A DNA stretch of 64,000 nt from DMER01 sp003451645 (GTDB lineage Bacteria; Pseudomonadota; Alphaproteobacteria; Micropepsales; Micropepsaceae), in NCBI GenBank assembly GCA_031976175.1, contig DALYLR010000014.1, forward strand, positions 1 to 64,000, in the 5' to 3' direction. The first letter of the stretch is position 1. Each line of letters starts with the position of its first letter. The position numbers were made by a program, and so were the translations under genes. The notes below the pieces were generated by a model. The model was not told where the DNA came from. It ran no database searches and saw only the letters and a list, made by a program, of their open reading frames with translations. This document shows positions 44,735 to 53,728 of this stretch, piece after piece.

Positions 44735-45763
44735 CTAGTCCGTCGATAGAAGGTCCTCGATTAGGAATTTATGGTAAACACTTCCCTTCCTTGCACCTTG
44801 GTTCGGAATCCAAGCAAGGCGATACGCAGAGAGCGCAGATGCGGGCGCGTTCCTTACTTGCGAGGGCGCAAGGGGTCCCTCGCGCAATAGGGCAAGAATT
44901 TGTCCGGGCGCCGTGCGACGCAACAGACCAGTTTGTCCGCTGAAGGGCCCTTCTTGCACCTTGATCCCCAGATGAGCTGGCGTTCTTGCCTCCTCCCAAA
45001 GCGAAATCGACTGCACGGGGATCCAATCAACACCGGCCCGCGGGGCCAATGACCTGACGCGGTAAGCCTCAGCAGCCGCAAAACCAACGCTCTGAAGGCC
45101 AAAAGGCACGCCGCTCTTGAAAATGCTTGTGGCGAGGGCCGGGCCGATCCCAGAGGGGGCCCAGAGCTCGCAACATGATGCAGACACCTTTCTTACTGCG
45201 CAAAGCGCGTCCTGCCATGTCCATAGACCACCATCTGGAGGACAATCCAGGGCGTGCAAGAGCCGCTCGTTCTCTGGCCCGCAAAGCGCGAGCCCTTGTA
45301 ATGCTGGATCTGCGCCAGGCGCATTTAGCGCTGCCACCTCGACATCAAATCCCAAAGCCCCGTCTTGAAACCAAGCCAAGTCGAAAACATCGCTAATCAG
45401 CCAATCTCGATCATTGGAAAAAGCGAATAGGGCTCCAGTTCCCCGAAGCCAACCGCTGTCATCGACCCAGCAAACCTCAGCGGACGTACCGGGCTCGCCC
45501 AAGCCGTCTTGCATAATCAGGGCCCACGCGAGAAAATCACGCCGATCAGCTCCGGAAAACTGCAGTACAGACCTGTACGATATCTCACAAAGGCCTATCG
45601 TGGCTTGTGTTGCAGCAAATTCAGTATCGGACGCACCAAAACTATTTGGTATCGTCAACCCTGACACCGTGATCCAGTCATTATCAATCATGGTCTGCGC
45701 CCAAAGCGCATGGCAGGCCGAGGCCGCTACACATCCATCCAAGCCACTCAAATTAGCAGTCAT
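44735..45763 (-). CDS. GcvT/YgfZ-like folate-binding domain protein, 342 aa
   Basis: The N-terminal half matches the aminomethyltransferase fold (ATQATIGLCEISYRSVLQFSGADRRDFLAW, a form of the GcvT start with its LxD-like pattern). The C-terminal half ends with the beta-barrel region (LGIKVQEGPFSGQTGLLRR). GcvT-like domains bind tetrahydrofolate and accept one-carbon units from amine oxidation. It lies 6 bases after one FAD oxidoreductase gene and close to another, as in sarcosine or dimethylglycine oxidation systems, where such domains are paired with FAD enzymes (inference). Confidence 0.7.
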   Translation of the reverse strand: MTANLSGLDGCVAASACHALWAQTMIDNDWITVSGLTIPNSFGASDTEFAATQATIGLCEISYRSVLQFSGADRRDFLAWALIMQDGLGEPGTSAEVCWVDDSGWLRGTGALFAFSNDRDWLISDVFDLAWFQDGALGFDVEVAALNAPGADPALQGLALCGPENERLLHALDCPPDGGLWTWQDALCAVRKVSASCCELWAPSGIGPALATSIFKSGVPFGLQSVGFAAAEAYRVRSLAPRAGVDWIPVQSISLWEEARTPAHLGIKVQEGPFSGQTGLLRRTAPGQILALLREGPLAPSQVRNAPASALSAYRLAWIPNQGARKGSVYHKFLIEDLLSTD

Positions 45764-45769
45764 TGGCGA

Positions 45770-47356
45770 TCAACGGTCCTTGATGGAATTTCGTAAAACC
45801 GTCGCAAGTAAAGCTTCAGCGGCGTTCCTTCCTGTGAGCCCAACGGCGCCGGCCCGCGGATGCATACCTTCGCCGCAAAAGAAGAGGCCCTTTAGTGGCC
45901 CAGAGTATGGATTGTCTGACACAGCAACATAGTCCGGCACGCCGGCGGCCGCCCAGTTCGCATCGGCGCGTCCGGTGATTGCGGTCAAATCTTGCGGCGT
46001 TTGCACGTCCACGGCAATCACCCGCGATGGCAAGTCAGGCAGATAGTGACCCAAAGTACCGATTGTGCGCTTTGCAATCTCGTTTTTTTGGCTATCTGGC
46101 CCCGCAGTGGGCACCCAGCACACTAGCGCGGAAATCACCGCACCACTTTGCGGCGCCAAGGTTGGATCGAAGGCAGACGGCATGACAAACTCAATCGCCA
46201 ACTCATCCGGCAATTCGCCTGCCTCCGCTGTTGCGTAGGCTCTCTCCAGAGCAGCCAAACTGCGAACTATCAGAAAGCGTGACCTCAGGTCCCGTGGATC
46301 AATCCCTCGGATGACGGGCTGACCAGATAGGGCCAGATTAACTTTTGCCACACCTACACGCGGGCGGCCATGCATGGCCCTCAGCGTACGCTTAAGGCCA
46401 AGCGGAAGAGCCCGCGCGACGCCGAGGCGCGTCAAGGTCGTGTACGGATCGATGCTTGAGATCACAACCGGGCTGAAGATTTGCGTTCCATCTTGGAGGT
46501 TAGCCCCAAGGACTTGGCCATTCTCCGCAATGATGCTCGCAACAGGCGAACGCAGGCGAATGTCGACGCCATATTCCTTTGCGGCACTAGCGAGCGCGTG
46601 AATGTAGGCGCCAGGGCCGCCGGTAACATGCATTGGACCTTCTTGGCGCCCCGCCTCGAGGGCTAAACGATGCAGCCAACGCCAAGCCGTACCTGGATCG
46701 CGCGGAGACAAACCGGACCCCACAATTGCTTCGAACGCGATGGCCGCGCAAAGACTTGGTGACTGGAATTGTTGCTCAAGCAGGCTCGCAATCGATGGCA
46801 TGATCAGTGGAACAACGCCAATAGGCAGGGCCTCAATCGCCCCCTTCGGCTTGGCAACCGCGAGAAACCCTGATTTCGCGCCGCCTGCTTGAAGCGGACT
46901 TTCAGTCAGCCAAGGAGCAACGCTGGTTGCGGCCTTTCGCATCGCTGCATCAAAGATCGGCCACTGTTTGGCGTCCGCTTCGGAATGGCTAGCCAAGGCC
47001 CCACCGCTGCGCCGGGCGTGACCATCGAGAAAGAGGTGCCTGCCCTCGAAATCCAAAGCCACTGCGCCCAAACGGTTCGCGGCAATCGCAAACCCATGTT
47101 TGTGAAGTTTCAAAGCTTTGGCCAAAGCAAGGTCCAAGGGCCCAAGCCAATGCGCAAAGACTGGCACTCGATACCCCGGAATGATTTGGCGGGTCTCGCA
47201 AAGACCACCCGGCCGTTCGCGCGCCTCCAGTACGACAACACGCAAATTCGCCTGAGCGGCCAGGACCGCTCCGCATGTCAGCCCGTTGATGCCAGCCCCA
47301 ATGATGATGACGTCGGCATCTGCAGGCGGGATTTTGGTGTGATGAGGCGACGTCAC
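45770..47356 (-). CDS. FAD-dependent oxidoreductase, phytoene desaturase-related, 528 aa
   Basis: The N-terminal dinucleotide-binding motif is perfect (DVIIIGAGINGLTCGAVLAA...VVVLEARERPGG), followed by the flavin-amine-oxidase/COG1233 pattern with a C-terminal FAD block (GLFFCGEGMHPRAGAVGLTGRNAAEAL). No signal peptide is present. It is the second gene of the ECF-linked operon, 12 bases after a related oxidoreductase. No carotenoid synthesis gene is near, so a carotenoid substrate is unlikely. An amine or lipid is possible. Confidence 0.82.
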   Translation of the reverse strand: MTSPHHTKIPPADADVIIIGAGINGLTCGAVLAAQANLRVVVLEARERPGGLCETRQIIPGYRVPVFAHWLGPLDLALAKALKLHKHGFAIAANRLGAVALDFEGRHLFLDGHARRSGGALASHSEADAKQWPIFDAAMRKAATSVAPWLTESPLQAGGAKSGFLAVAKPKGAIEALPIGVVPLIMPSIASLLEQQFQSPSLCAAIAFEAIVGSGLSPRDPGTAWRWLHRLALEAGRQEGPMHVTGGPGAYIHALASAAKEYGVDIRLRSPVASIIAENGQVLGANLQDGTQIFSPVVISSIDPYTTLTRLGVARALPLGLKRTLRAMHGRPRVGVAKVNLALSGQPVIRGIDPRDLRSRFLIVRSLAALERAYATAEAGELPDELAIEFVMPSAFDPTLAPQSGAVISALVCWVPTAGPDSQKNEIAKRTIGTLGHYLPDLPSRVIAVDVQTPQDLTAITGRADANWAAAGVPDYVAVSDNPYSGPLKGLFFCGEGMHPRAGAVGLTGRNAAEALLATVLRNSIKDR

Positions 47357-47368
47357 GGTATCATGCCT

Positions 47369-48817
47369 TTAGCGCCCGCTTGCCGCTAGTGCCGCCGCAA
47401 GACTGAAACCATTTTCCATGTCGGAGCTGAGAGCAGAGGGCTGGCATAGATAGGTGCCCTTGACGGGTTGACTTGCGGGTTCCCCGCGATCGGCGAAGAG
47501 GCGTCCTGGCTCCGCCAGCCGATTTACGCTGCCGAAGATGGCGCCTGCACTGGTGCGCTCGCCAGGCTCCGGGGGCTCTAGGAGCGCCACTCTTTGCACT
47601 TGCGCCGCCGCATCCGGCCACTCCCGCTCGAGCGTTGCCATCATCAGACGCAACAAGTGCTCCCTCCGCTCTGGTGTCCAGCCACCTTGCGTCCACTCAG
47701 CAGGCACCATAGGACATGACAACAAAGCTTGACAGGGCTCCAGCGCACTAAAGCGCATCGCAACCGAGACGGCCTCTGGTGGTTTTCTCGAAGTGTAAGC
47801 TTCGCTCTGATGATGCACAGTCTCTGGCGACGCTCCGAGGCGAATGGTGCCACTTTGCGTGATAAGCCGTGCTTCCAGTCCGGGCCATTCTGGCACTTTC
47901 GACAAATGTAAATCTGCGACCGCTTCCGCATCGCGGGGCGCGGCACTTAAAGCCGATACAGCAAATCCAAAGCGCCGAGTGCTGATGAGGCCCTGTGCGA
48001 GGCGCTTGGGCGCAACGGCAGCGATGACCATAGCTGACTTTATCGCAGCTCCGCCCGATAGTGCTACACCGGATGTGACATCTCGCTCGACCTCGATCTC
48101 GGAGACCTCGCTTCCCAACCGCAGTTCGCCACCAGCCTCGCGAAGTGCGAATGCGAGCCCTGAAATGAGCGCTTTGCGCCCGCCGAAAATGCTAACCACC
48201 GGTGAGGAGGGGCCGCAAAAGCGCAGTGCTGCAGGAATGAGGGCAGGCGCCGTGCCGGACATCGTCAAGCTGATGGGAGCAGCTTCGGCCGCCATCATCG
48301 CGAGTGCGCCGCTGATCAAGGGATCGTCAAAAGCTTCATCAAGGATGCTGTGCCCGCTTCTTGCCCAGAAAGAACCCAGCTCTTTCAAAGCTACATCTGC
48401 GTCGCTCACACCAGATGCTTGTGCCAGGATCGCTCGGTTGATGTTTCCTGGCTCACCAGCGAGCGCGGCGACTCGCACTAGTTGCGAGATATATCTATAG
48501 AACCGGCTGGCATCGCTTGGCGCAGTGGCTTGGAACGCGCGGACGGTGCGATCAGGATCAGGCCAAATGATTCGCGCCTGACCGTTTAAGAACGCCAGCT
48601 CGGGTGCTGGCGGACGCGTCGCGACGCTTAGCACACGTCCGGCACTCGCTAGGGCGGACAAACTGACCTCAGCTGGAAGTGGCTTCCCCAGCTGTTCGAG
48701 CGCCGCCTTGCGATCGAGCACGCACACCTTGCGGCCTGATTGCTGAAGTTTCAGAGCACACGCTAGGCCCTCGAGGCTGGCGCCGATGATTACGGCGTCA
48801 AAACGCTCTGGCGGCAT
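47369..48817 (-). CDS. FAD-dependent oxidoreductase, divergent paralogue, 482 aa
   Basis: Same family as the next gene downstream but more diverged. The N-terminal motif reads DAVIIGASLEGLACALKLQQSGRKVCVLDR, so the second Gly of GxGxxG is Ser. The C-terminal FAD block is reduced (GTYLCQPSALSSDMENGFSLAAALAASGR). The two adjacent paralogues may form a heterodimer, with this one less active (inference). It is the first gene of the ECF-linked operon. Confidence 0.78.
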   Translation of the reverse strand: MPPERFDAVIIGASLEGLACALKLQQSGRKVCVLDRKAALEQLGKPLPAEVSLSALASAGRVLSVATRPPAPELAFLNGQARIIWPDPDRTVRAFQATAPSDASRFYRYISQLVRVAALAGEPGNINRAILAQASGVSDADVALKELGSFWARSGHSILDEAFDDPLISGALAMMAAEAAPISLTMSGTAPALIPAALRFCGPSSPVVSIFGGRKALISGLAFALREAGGELRLGSEVSEIEVERDVTSGVALSGGAAIKSAMVIAAVAPKRLAQGLISTRRFGFAVSALSAAPRDAEAVADLHLSKVPEWPGLEARLITQSGTIRLGASPETVHHQSEAYTSRKPPEAVSVAMRFSALEPCQALLSCPMVPAEWTQGGWTPERREHLLRLMMATLEREWPDAAAQVQRVALLEPPEPGERTSAGAIFGSVNRLAEPGRLFADRGEPASQPVKGTYLCQPSALSSDMENGFSLAAALAASGR

Positions 48818-48924
48818 AACATGCTGTTCCTAAACCGGGTGATCCTGGGGAGGTAAATCCCAAACAACCATATCACCAAGAAATGCCAACTCACCACTCC
48901 TAGGCAAGTCTCCTTGCCTCCAGA

Positions 48925-48960
48925 AACGAAAATAGCCCCAAGCGCTCTCTCGCTTGGGGC
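48925..48960 (-). terminator. Intrinsic terminator downstream of speD
   Basis: On the minus strand GCCCCAAGC-GAGAGAGC-GCTTGGGGC is followed by TATTTTCG. It lies 30 bases after the speD stop and separates it from the oxidoreductase operon. Confidence 0.8.
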
Positions 48961-48989
48961 CAAAAGTGAAGAGACGCTAAAGGCTGCCC

Positions 48990-49481
48990 CTAAAGGACGC
49001 CGCGGCGATGCTCCGCCACCACGACGCGCTTGGGGCGGAACGCCGCCTCGAGCACCGGGATGGTCTTGAGCGGCTCGGCCGCCCCACACATGAACACGTC
49101 AAAGGCCGCAAAGCCCTTCTCCGGCCATGTGTGCACCGAGATGTGGCTCTCGGAGAGAACCGCCACACCTGATACGCCGCCATTTGGCGAGAACTTGTGC
49201 AAATGGATATGCAACAAAGTCGCGCCCGCGGCTTTCACCGCCTCAACCATGGCGCGCTCCATTTTCTCGACATCGTCGAGATCTTGTGCGCCCCACAGGT
49301 CAAGAATGACGTGGCTGCCCGCATAGGTCAGCCCATTACGGGTGATCCAATAGTCTTTATCGTCCTCTTGAACTGCAGGAGCAGAAACAACAGGAAACGG
49401 AACGGTCTTCGCTTTGGCGCGGTCCGCAAGCCGGGACTGCGTTGCATCGATCGCCGTTCTCTTCAATTGAGCGAGCGCCAT
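48990..49481 (-). CDS. speD: S-adenosylmethionine decarboxylase proenzyme, 163 aa
   Basis: Makes decarboxylated SAM, the aminopropyl donor for spermidine. It is the short prokaryotic class 1B form. The self-cleavage site is in AVLSESHISVHTWPEKGFAAFDVFMCG, where the Glu-Ser bond breaks and the Ser becomes the pyruvoyl cofactor. The His and Cys that assist processing and turnover are in this block. An N-terminal extension of about 40 residues precedes the usual start. GGGGAGG lies 5 bases before the ATG. It is divergent from speE. Confidence 0.95.
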   Translation of the reverse strand: MALAQLKRTAIDATQSRLADRAKAKTVPFPVVSAPAVQEDDKDYWITRNGLTYAGSHVILDLWGAQDLDDVEKMERAMVEAVKAAGATLLHIHLHKFSPNGGVSGVAVLSESHISVHTWPEKGFAAFDVFMCGAAEPLKTIPVLEAAFRPKRVVVAEHRRGVL

Positions 49482-49855
49482 GTGCGCCTCCCCACGAAAA
49501 GAAAACGTTCAACCAACCAACTGTTTTGGCGCGGATCTCGCGCTCACACATGAGCTTCCACCGCATTACTTGCGGCTTGGCCAGAGATCGTCTCCAGCGT
49601 TCGGTGCCTAAGCATCTTAGCCGGAAAGTTCAGCCCTTGAGCACAAAGCTTGTGGCGAGAGAGGCGTGAATATATGCGCGATTTTTTGCAGTGCAAGAGG
49701 TTTTTTGGAACAGCCTCATTTTTCCTGAAATGCGCTTTCAAATTGCCGAGCGCCATGGGCTGATAGAGAAACTCATTGCGCGGCTCTCTCCCCTCTCCTA
49801 TAAGCGCGCGCCCTTACACCGCACGCCCGCTCCAAACATCAGGAGGCCAGCGCTC
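49482..49855. promoter_or_regulatory. 374-base divergent speD/speE leader region
   Basis: This gap must hold the promoters of both spermidine synthesis genes. The part near 49671-49740 is AT-rich. A small hairpin CCGCA-TTACT-TGCGG lies at 49560-49574. The speE ribosome site is AGGAGG at 49841-49846. No known riboswitch is recognised; a leader RNA responsive to SAM or polyamine cannot be excluded by eye. Confidence 0.45.
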
Positions 49856-50719
49856 ATGTCTCATCCTTTCACGGAAAAACTTCATCCCGGCTTCTATCAG
49901 CAAATGGATGTTGATGGGCCCCTGATCGCCCATGAGAAGTCTCAGTATCAAGACATCAAGATTTTCAACACCAAGCGCAATGGGCGCGTCATGGCGCTGG
50001 ACGATATTGTCCAGATCACCACGCGGGATGAGTGCGGTTATTCTGAAATGCTCACCCATGTGCCGATGCTGGAACATGGTCAGATGCGCCAAGTCATGAT
50101 CGTCGGCGGCGGCGACTTGGCAATCGCGGAAGAAGCGCTGAAGCACCGCGATATCGACGAGTGTGTGAATGTCGAGATCGATGCCAGGGTCGTGGACCTT
50201 TGCCGTCAACACTTTGGCGAGATCAACGCCGCCGCTTTTGCGGACCCGCGCCTGAAGATCCTGATCGACGATGCCTTTGCCTATCTCGGCGCCGACGAGA
50301 ATCGAGAGCGTTTCGATCTGATCATTGCCGACCGGCCTGATCCCGTTGGCCCCGCCGAGGTCTTGTTCGGCGATACATTCTATCAACGGGTCCGGGATGC
50401 GCTGGCGCCCGGCGGCTTTGCCGTATTCCAGAACGGTGTGCCGTTCTTTCAACTTGAGGAGCTCACCGGAACGCTTGAGCAAATGAAGCGCACCTTCCGC
50501 TATTGCGGTGTCTATTTGGCTGTGGTGCCAAGCTACATTGGCGGGTTCATGGCGCTAACCTGGGCCTCCAGCGATTCGGTTCTGGGCGACCCGGTCGAAT
50601 GGGGCGGCCTGGAGGAGCGCTTTGCGGCGCGCCGCTTGCGCACGGATTACTACACACCGGCCATGCATAAGGCGGCCTTTGCCCTGCCCGCATGGCTAGC
50701 CCGCGCTGTAGCACCCTAA
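49856..50719 (+). CDS. speE: Spermidine synthase, 287 aa
   Basis: Transfers aminopropyl from decarboxylated SAM to putrescine. The N-terminal beta domain (EKLHPGFYQQMDVDGPLIAHEKSQYQDIKIF) and the Rossmann core with MIVGGGDLAIAEEALKH and EIDARVVDLCRQHF are present. The active-site loop is DLIIADRPDPVGPAEVLFGDTFYQ. Two changes from the usual motifs are notable: the glycine loop reads GGGDLA instead of GGGDGG, and the catalytic loop has DRPDP instead of DSTDP. AGGAGG lies 9 bases before the ATG. It is followed by potBCA. Confidence 0.93.
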   Translation: MSHPFTEKLHPGFYQQMDVDGPLIAHEKSQYQDIKIFNTKRNGRVMALDDIVQITTRDECGYSEMLTHVPMLEHGQMRQVMIVGGGDLAIAEEALKHRDIDECVNVEIDARVVDLCRQHFGEINAAAFADPRLKILIDDAFAYLGADENRERFDLIIADRPDPVGPAEVLFGDTFYQRVRDALAPGGFAVFQNGVPFFQLEELTGTLEQMKRTFRYCGVYLAVVPSYIGGFMALTWASSDSVLGDPVEWGGLEERFAARRLRTDYYTPAMHKAAFALPAWLARAVAP

Positions 50720-50834
50720 GCAACGCCGCACTTCGGCGTTAACAATTCCGCAGTGCTCGCCCTTGCGGCGAGCGCGGATTTCCACAAGACTTGACTGTCC
50801 GGCGATTTGGGCCGGTCTTGGGGGATGCAGGCGG

Positions 50835-51779
50835 GTGGCTCAAGCGAGTTTGCAGCACAAAAACGCTCACAATAACACCGCACGCCTCGGTGACAGATTT
50901 GACGCGTTTTTGCGGCGGTCCGAAACGGCGTCTGGCTACGCACTCCTCAGCCCTACCATGATCGTTATGATCCTGGGGTTAGGCGCCCCGCTCCTCTTGC
51001 TGATTGCCTACAGCTTTTGGACGCAGTTGCCGCCCGAGCAAGGCATCGGAGTTGATACCACACCAACATTCGACCGCTATGCCCAAGTCTTCTCCGAGCC
51101 GATCTATGTGGACGTGTTCTGGCGGACGATGGCCATCTCGGGCCTTGTGACCGCTTTCACTGTCGCGCTCGGCTATCCGATGGCCTACTATGTGGCCTTT
51201 CACGTCCAGCGGTACAAATTCGTTTGGCTTATCTTGCTGACCATCCCGTTCTGGACGTCCTACCTGTTGCGCGCCTTCGCCTGGAAGATCATCCTGGGCT
51301 TTAATGGCGTGATCAATTCCGGCCTGTTGAGCCTCGGCCTGATCACACAGCCGCTGGAGTTCCTCCTCTACAGTCCGACCGCAGTCGTCCTCACCTTGAG
51401 CCACGCTTATGCGGCCTTCGCAATACTGCCCATCTATGTGAGCCTTGAGAAGATCGACCGCTCGCTTTTGGAAGCGTCGGCCGATTTGGGTGACGGGCCG
51501 TGGGCCTCGTTCTGGCGGGTGACCTTGCCGCTATCGATGCCGGGTGTGATCGCGGCCGCGGTGCTGATTTTCGTGCCAGTCGCAGGCGACTATGTGACGC
51601 CCAGTCTCGTTGGCGGCCCGGAAGGCCAAATGATCGGGACCTTGATCCAAGTGCAGTTCTTACGGGTCGGGGATTGGCCGTTCGGCGCGGCCCTGGCCCT
51701 CTCTGCGATGGCTGGCGTCGCAATCCTGGTTATCCTGTTCACCGCGGCCACCCGGCTCGCCACACGGTCAATCCGATGA
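50835..51779 (+). CDS. potB: Polyamine ABC transporter permease PotB-type, 314 aa
   Basis: An inner-membrane permease with six helices. It has the EAA motif for ATPase contact (LLEASADLGDGPWASFWRVTLPLSMPG) and the SYFWTQ-type first loop of PotB/PotH. The start is uncertain: GTG at 50835 is chosen from the family N-terminus (no ATG is in frame upstream of the core), with TTG at 50763 or 50850 possible. The potC start overlaps its stop (ATGA). Confidence 0.9.
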   Translation: MAQASLQHKNAHNNTARLGDRFDAFLRRSETASGYALLSPTMIVMILGLGAPLLLLIAYSFWTQLPPEQGIGVDTTPTFDRYAQVFSEPIYVDVFWRTMAISGLVTAFTVALGYPMAYYVAFHVQRYKFVWLILLTIPFWTSYLLRAFAWKIILGFNGVINSGLLSLGLITQPLEFLLYSPTAVVLTLSHAYAAFAILPIYVSLEKIDRSLLEASADLGDGPWASFWRVTLPLSMPGVIAAAVLIFVPVAGDYVTPSLVGGPEGQMIGTLIQVQFLRVGDWPFGAALALSAMAGVAILVILFTAATRLATRSIR

Positions 51780-52612
51780 GCCAAAAGGGCGCAGACAAAG
51801 CCGTGAGCATCACAAGCCGGTTGAGTTATGGCCTTGCCGCCTTTGCGCTTCTTTACCTGATCTTCTTATACGGGCCATTGTTTTTCCTGCCCCTCTTTGC
51901 CTTCAACGATAGCACCTTCATTGCGTTCCCGCTGAAGGGCTTCACCACAAAGTGGTTTGAGGCCGCCCTGTCGGATGAGGAAATGCTCACCGCCCTTTGG
52001 AACTCGATCAAGGTGGGCGTCGTTGCGGCAACGGCGGCGACGGCTTTGGGTCTGCTGGCGGCTAAGGCGATCACGCGTTACGACTTTGCGGGCCGGGGTG
52101 CTGTCACGGGCTTCATCATGTTACCTCTCTTTGTGCCCGAGATCATGTTGGGCATCGCGCTTTTGGTCCTGCTCAATCAGATCGGTATTCCACTCTCGCT
52201 GTACAGCGTCGTGATCGCGCATGTCATTCTGTGCACACCTTTTGCGATCTCGGTCCTAACATCGCGCCTTGAGGGCTTTGACCGCAGCTTGGAGGAAGCC
52301 TCGATGGATCTGGGCGAAGGGCCCTGGATGACCTTTTGGCGCGTGACGTTCCCCCTTGTCATGCCAGGGATCGTGTCGAGTTTCTTGCTCTGCTTCATCG
52401 TATCCTTTGACGACTTCTTGATCTCTTTCTTTGTGACGGGTACGGAGCAAACGCTTCCAGTCTACATCTGGAGCCAGCTGCGCTTCCCCCGCAAACTTCC
52501 GGGCGTATTGGCGATGGGCGCCATGATCCTTCTGGCCAGTTGTGTCCTTGTGGTTTTGGCGGAATGGGTCCGCCGCATCGGCGTTGATGACAAGCCAAAC
52601 GTAGGCGTTTAA
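51776..52612 (+). CDS. potC: Polyamine ABC transporter permease PotC-type, 278 aa
   Basis: Partner permease of potB. It has six helices, an EAA loop (LEEASMDLGEGPWMTFWRVTFPLVMPG), and a FNDSTFIAFPLKGFTTKWFEAAL segment typical of PotC/PotI. Its ATG overlaps the potB stop; the ATPase gene follows after 15 bases. Confidence 0.93.
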   Translation: MSQKGADKAVSITSRLSYGLAAFALLYLIFLYGPLFFLPLFAFNDSTFIAFPLKGFTTKWFEAALSDEEMLTALWNSIKVGVVAATAATALGLLAAKAITRYDFAGRGAVTGFIMLPLFVPEIMLGIALLVLLNQIGIPLSLYSVVIAHVILCTPFAISVLTSRLEGFDRSLEEASMDLGEGPWMTFWRVTFPLVMPGIVSSFLLCFIVSFDDFLISFFVTGTEQTLPVYIWSQLRFPRKLPGVLAMGAMILLASCVLVVLAEWVRRIGVDDKPNVGV

Positions 52613-52627
52613 GGAACCCACCCCGCC

Positions 52628-53728
52628 ATGTCCTCCAGCGATGAAATCATCCGCATCGAGCAGGTCTCAAAGCGCTTTGGCGCAGTGACTGCGGTGGACG
52701 CGGTCGATCTGGACATCATTCGTGGCGAGTTCTTTTCACTTCTTGGGCCCTCCGGTTGCGGCAAGACCACCTTGTTGCGGATGATTGCCGGGTTTGAGAT
52801 CCCAACCGAGGGCGAGATTTTCATCGATGGCGCGCCGAGTGCGCAATTGCCGCCGTATCGCCGGCCGACCAATATGGTCTTTCAGTCCTATGCGATTTTT
52901 CCCCATCTGACGGTCGCGGACAATATCGCCTATGGCTTGCGACGTCTGCGCCTATCCACCAAGGAGATCAACCGCCGCGTAGAGGATGCCCTCGATCTGA
53001 TCAAGCTGCCGGGCCTCGGCAAGCGGCGCGCCGATCAGTTGTCAGGCGGACAGCGCCAGCGGATTGCACTCGCCCGTGCGCTCATCCTTCAGCCAAAGGT
53101 TCTGCTCCTCGATGAGCCTTTGGGAGCGCTCGACAAAAAACTGCGCGACGAGATGCAGATCGAGTTGCGCCTGTTGCAGCGGCGCGTAGGCATTACCTTT
53201 GTGTTTGTTACCCATGACCAGGAAGAGGCCCTGTCGCTTTCAGACCGCATAGCCGTCATGCACAAAGGCAAGGTCGCACAAATCGCTTCACCCAAAGAGC
53301 TTTACGAGTCGCCAAACTCAATTCTGGTGGCCAGTTTCATCGGAAACATCAACCTCATTGCCGGACGCGTACGGGCGCAGTCTGGCGAGGATGTGACCGT
53401 TGAGGCAGAAGGCCTTGGCACAGTGGTCGTGACCTCGCCTGGCAAGACCTGCTCAGCGGGGTCAGAGGTCACTTTGGCCGTACGCCCTGAGAAATTGGAG
53501 GTCTATTCCTCCCGCCCTGTTAGTGGTCCTGTCGCTGAAGGCCGAATGGGACCGGCAGCCTATCTCGGCGACCGCAGCAACTATCAAGTCATGCTGAACA
53601 ACCGCACCACCCCGCTCGCCGTCTCCGCGCAAAACTACAGCCGGACCGAGGAGCGGTTCGAGGCCGGCCAAGCGGTCTTTGTCACCTGGGCCCCAGACGC
53701 ACTGCTCTTGTTTGCAAACGGCCAATAG
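52628..53728 (+). CDS. potA: Polyamine ABC transporter ATPase, 366 aa
   Basis: Walker A GPSGCGKTT, Q loop (NMVFQSYAIFPHLT), signature LSGGQRQR, Walker B LLLDEPLGALD and H loop THD are all present in the N-terminal 240 residues. A TOBE regulatory domain follows (about 280-360), as in PotA. The gene ends at 53728, directly against the stop codon of the convergent AAA+ gene (TAGCTA, no spacer). Confidence 0.95.
   Translation: MSSSDEIIRIEQVSKRFGAVTAVDAVDLDIIRGEFFSLLGPSGCGKTTLLRMIAGFEIPTEGEIFIDGAPSAQLPPYRRPTNMVFQSYAIFPHLTVADNIAYGLRRLRLSTKEINRRVEDALDLIKLPGLGKRRADQLSGGQRQRIALARALILQPKVLLLDEPLGALDKKLRDEMQIELRLLQRRVGITFVFVTHDQEEALSLSDRIAVMHKGKVAQIASPKELYESPNSILVASFIGNINLIAGRVRAQSGEDVTVEAEGLGTVVVTSPGKTCSAGSEVTLAVRPEKLEVYSSRPVSGPVAEGRMGPAAYLGDRSNYQVMLNNRTTPLAVSAQNYSRTEERFEAGQAVFVTWAPDALLLFANGQ

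Noticed and set aside
48902..48919. Small hairpin AGGCAAG-TCT-CCTTGCCT
   Set aside because: It has no T tract on either strand and sits beside a better terminator; not enough to call.
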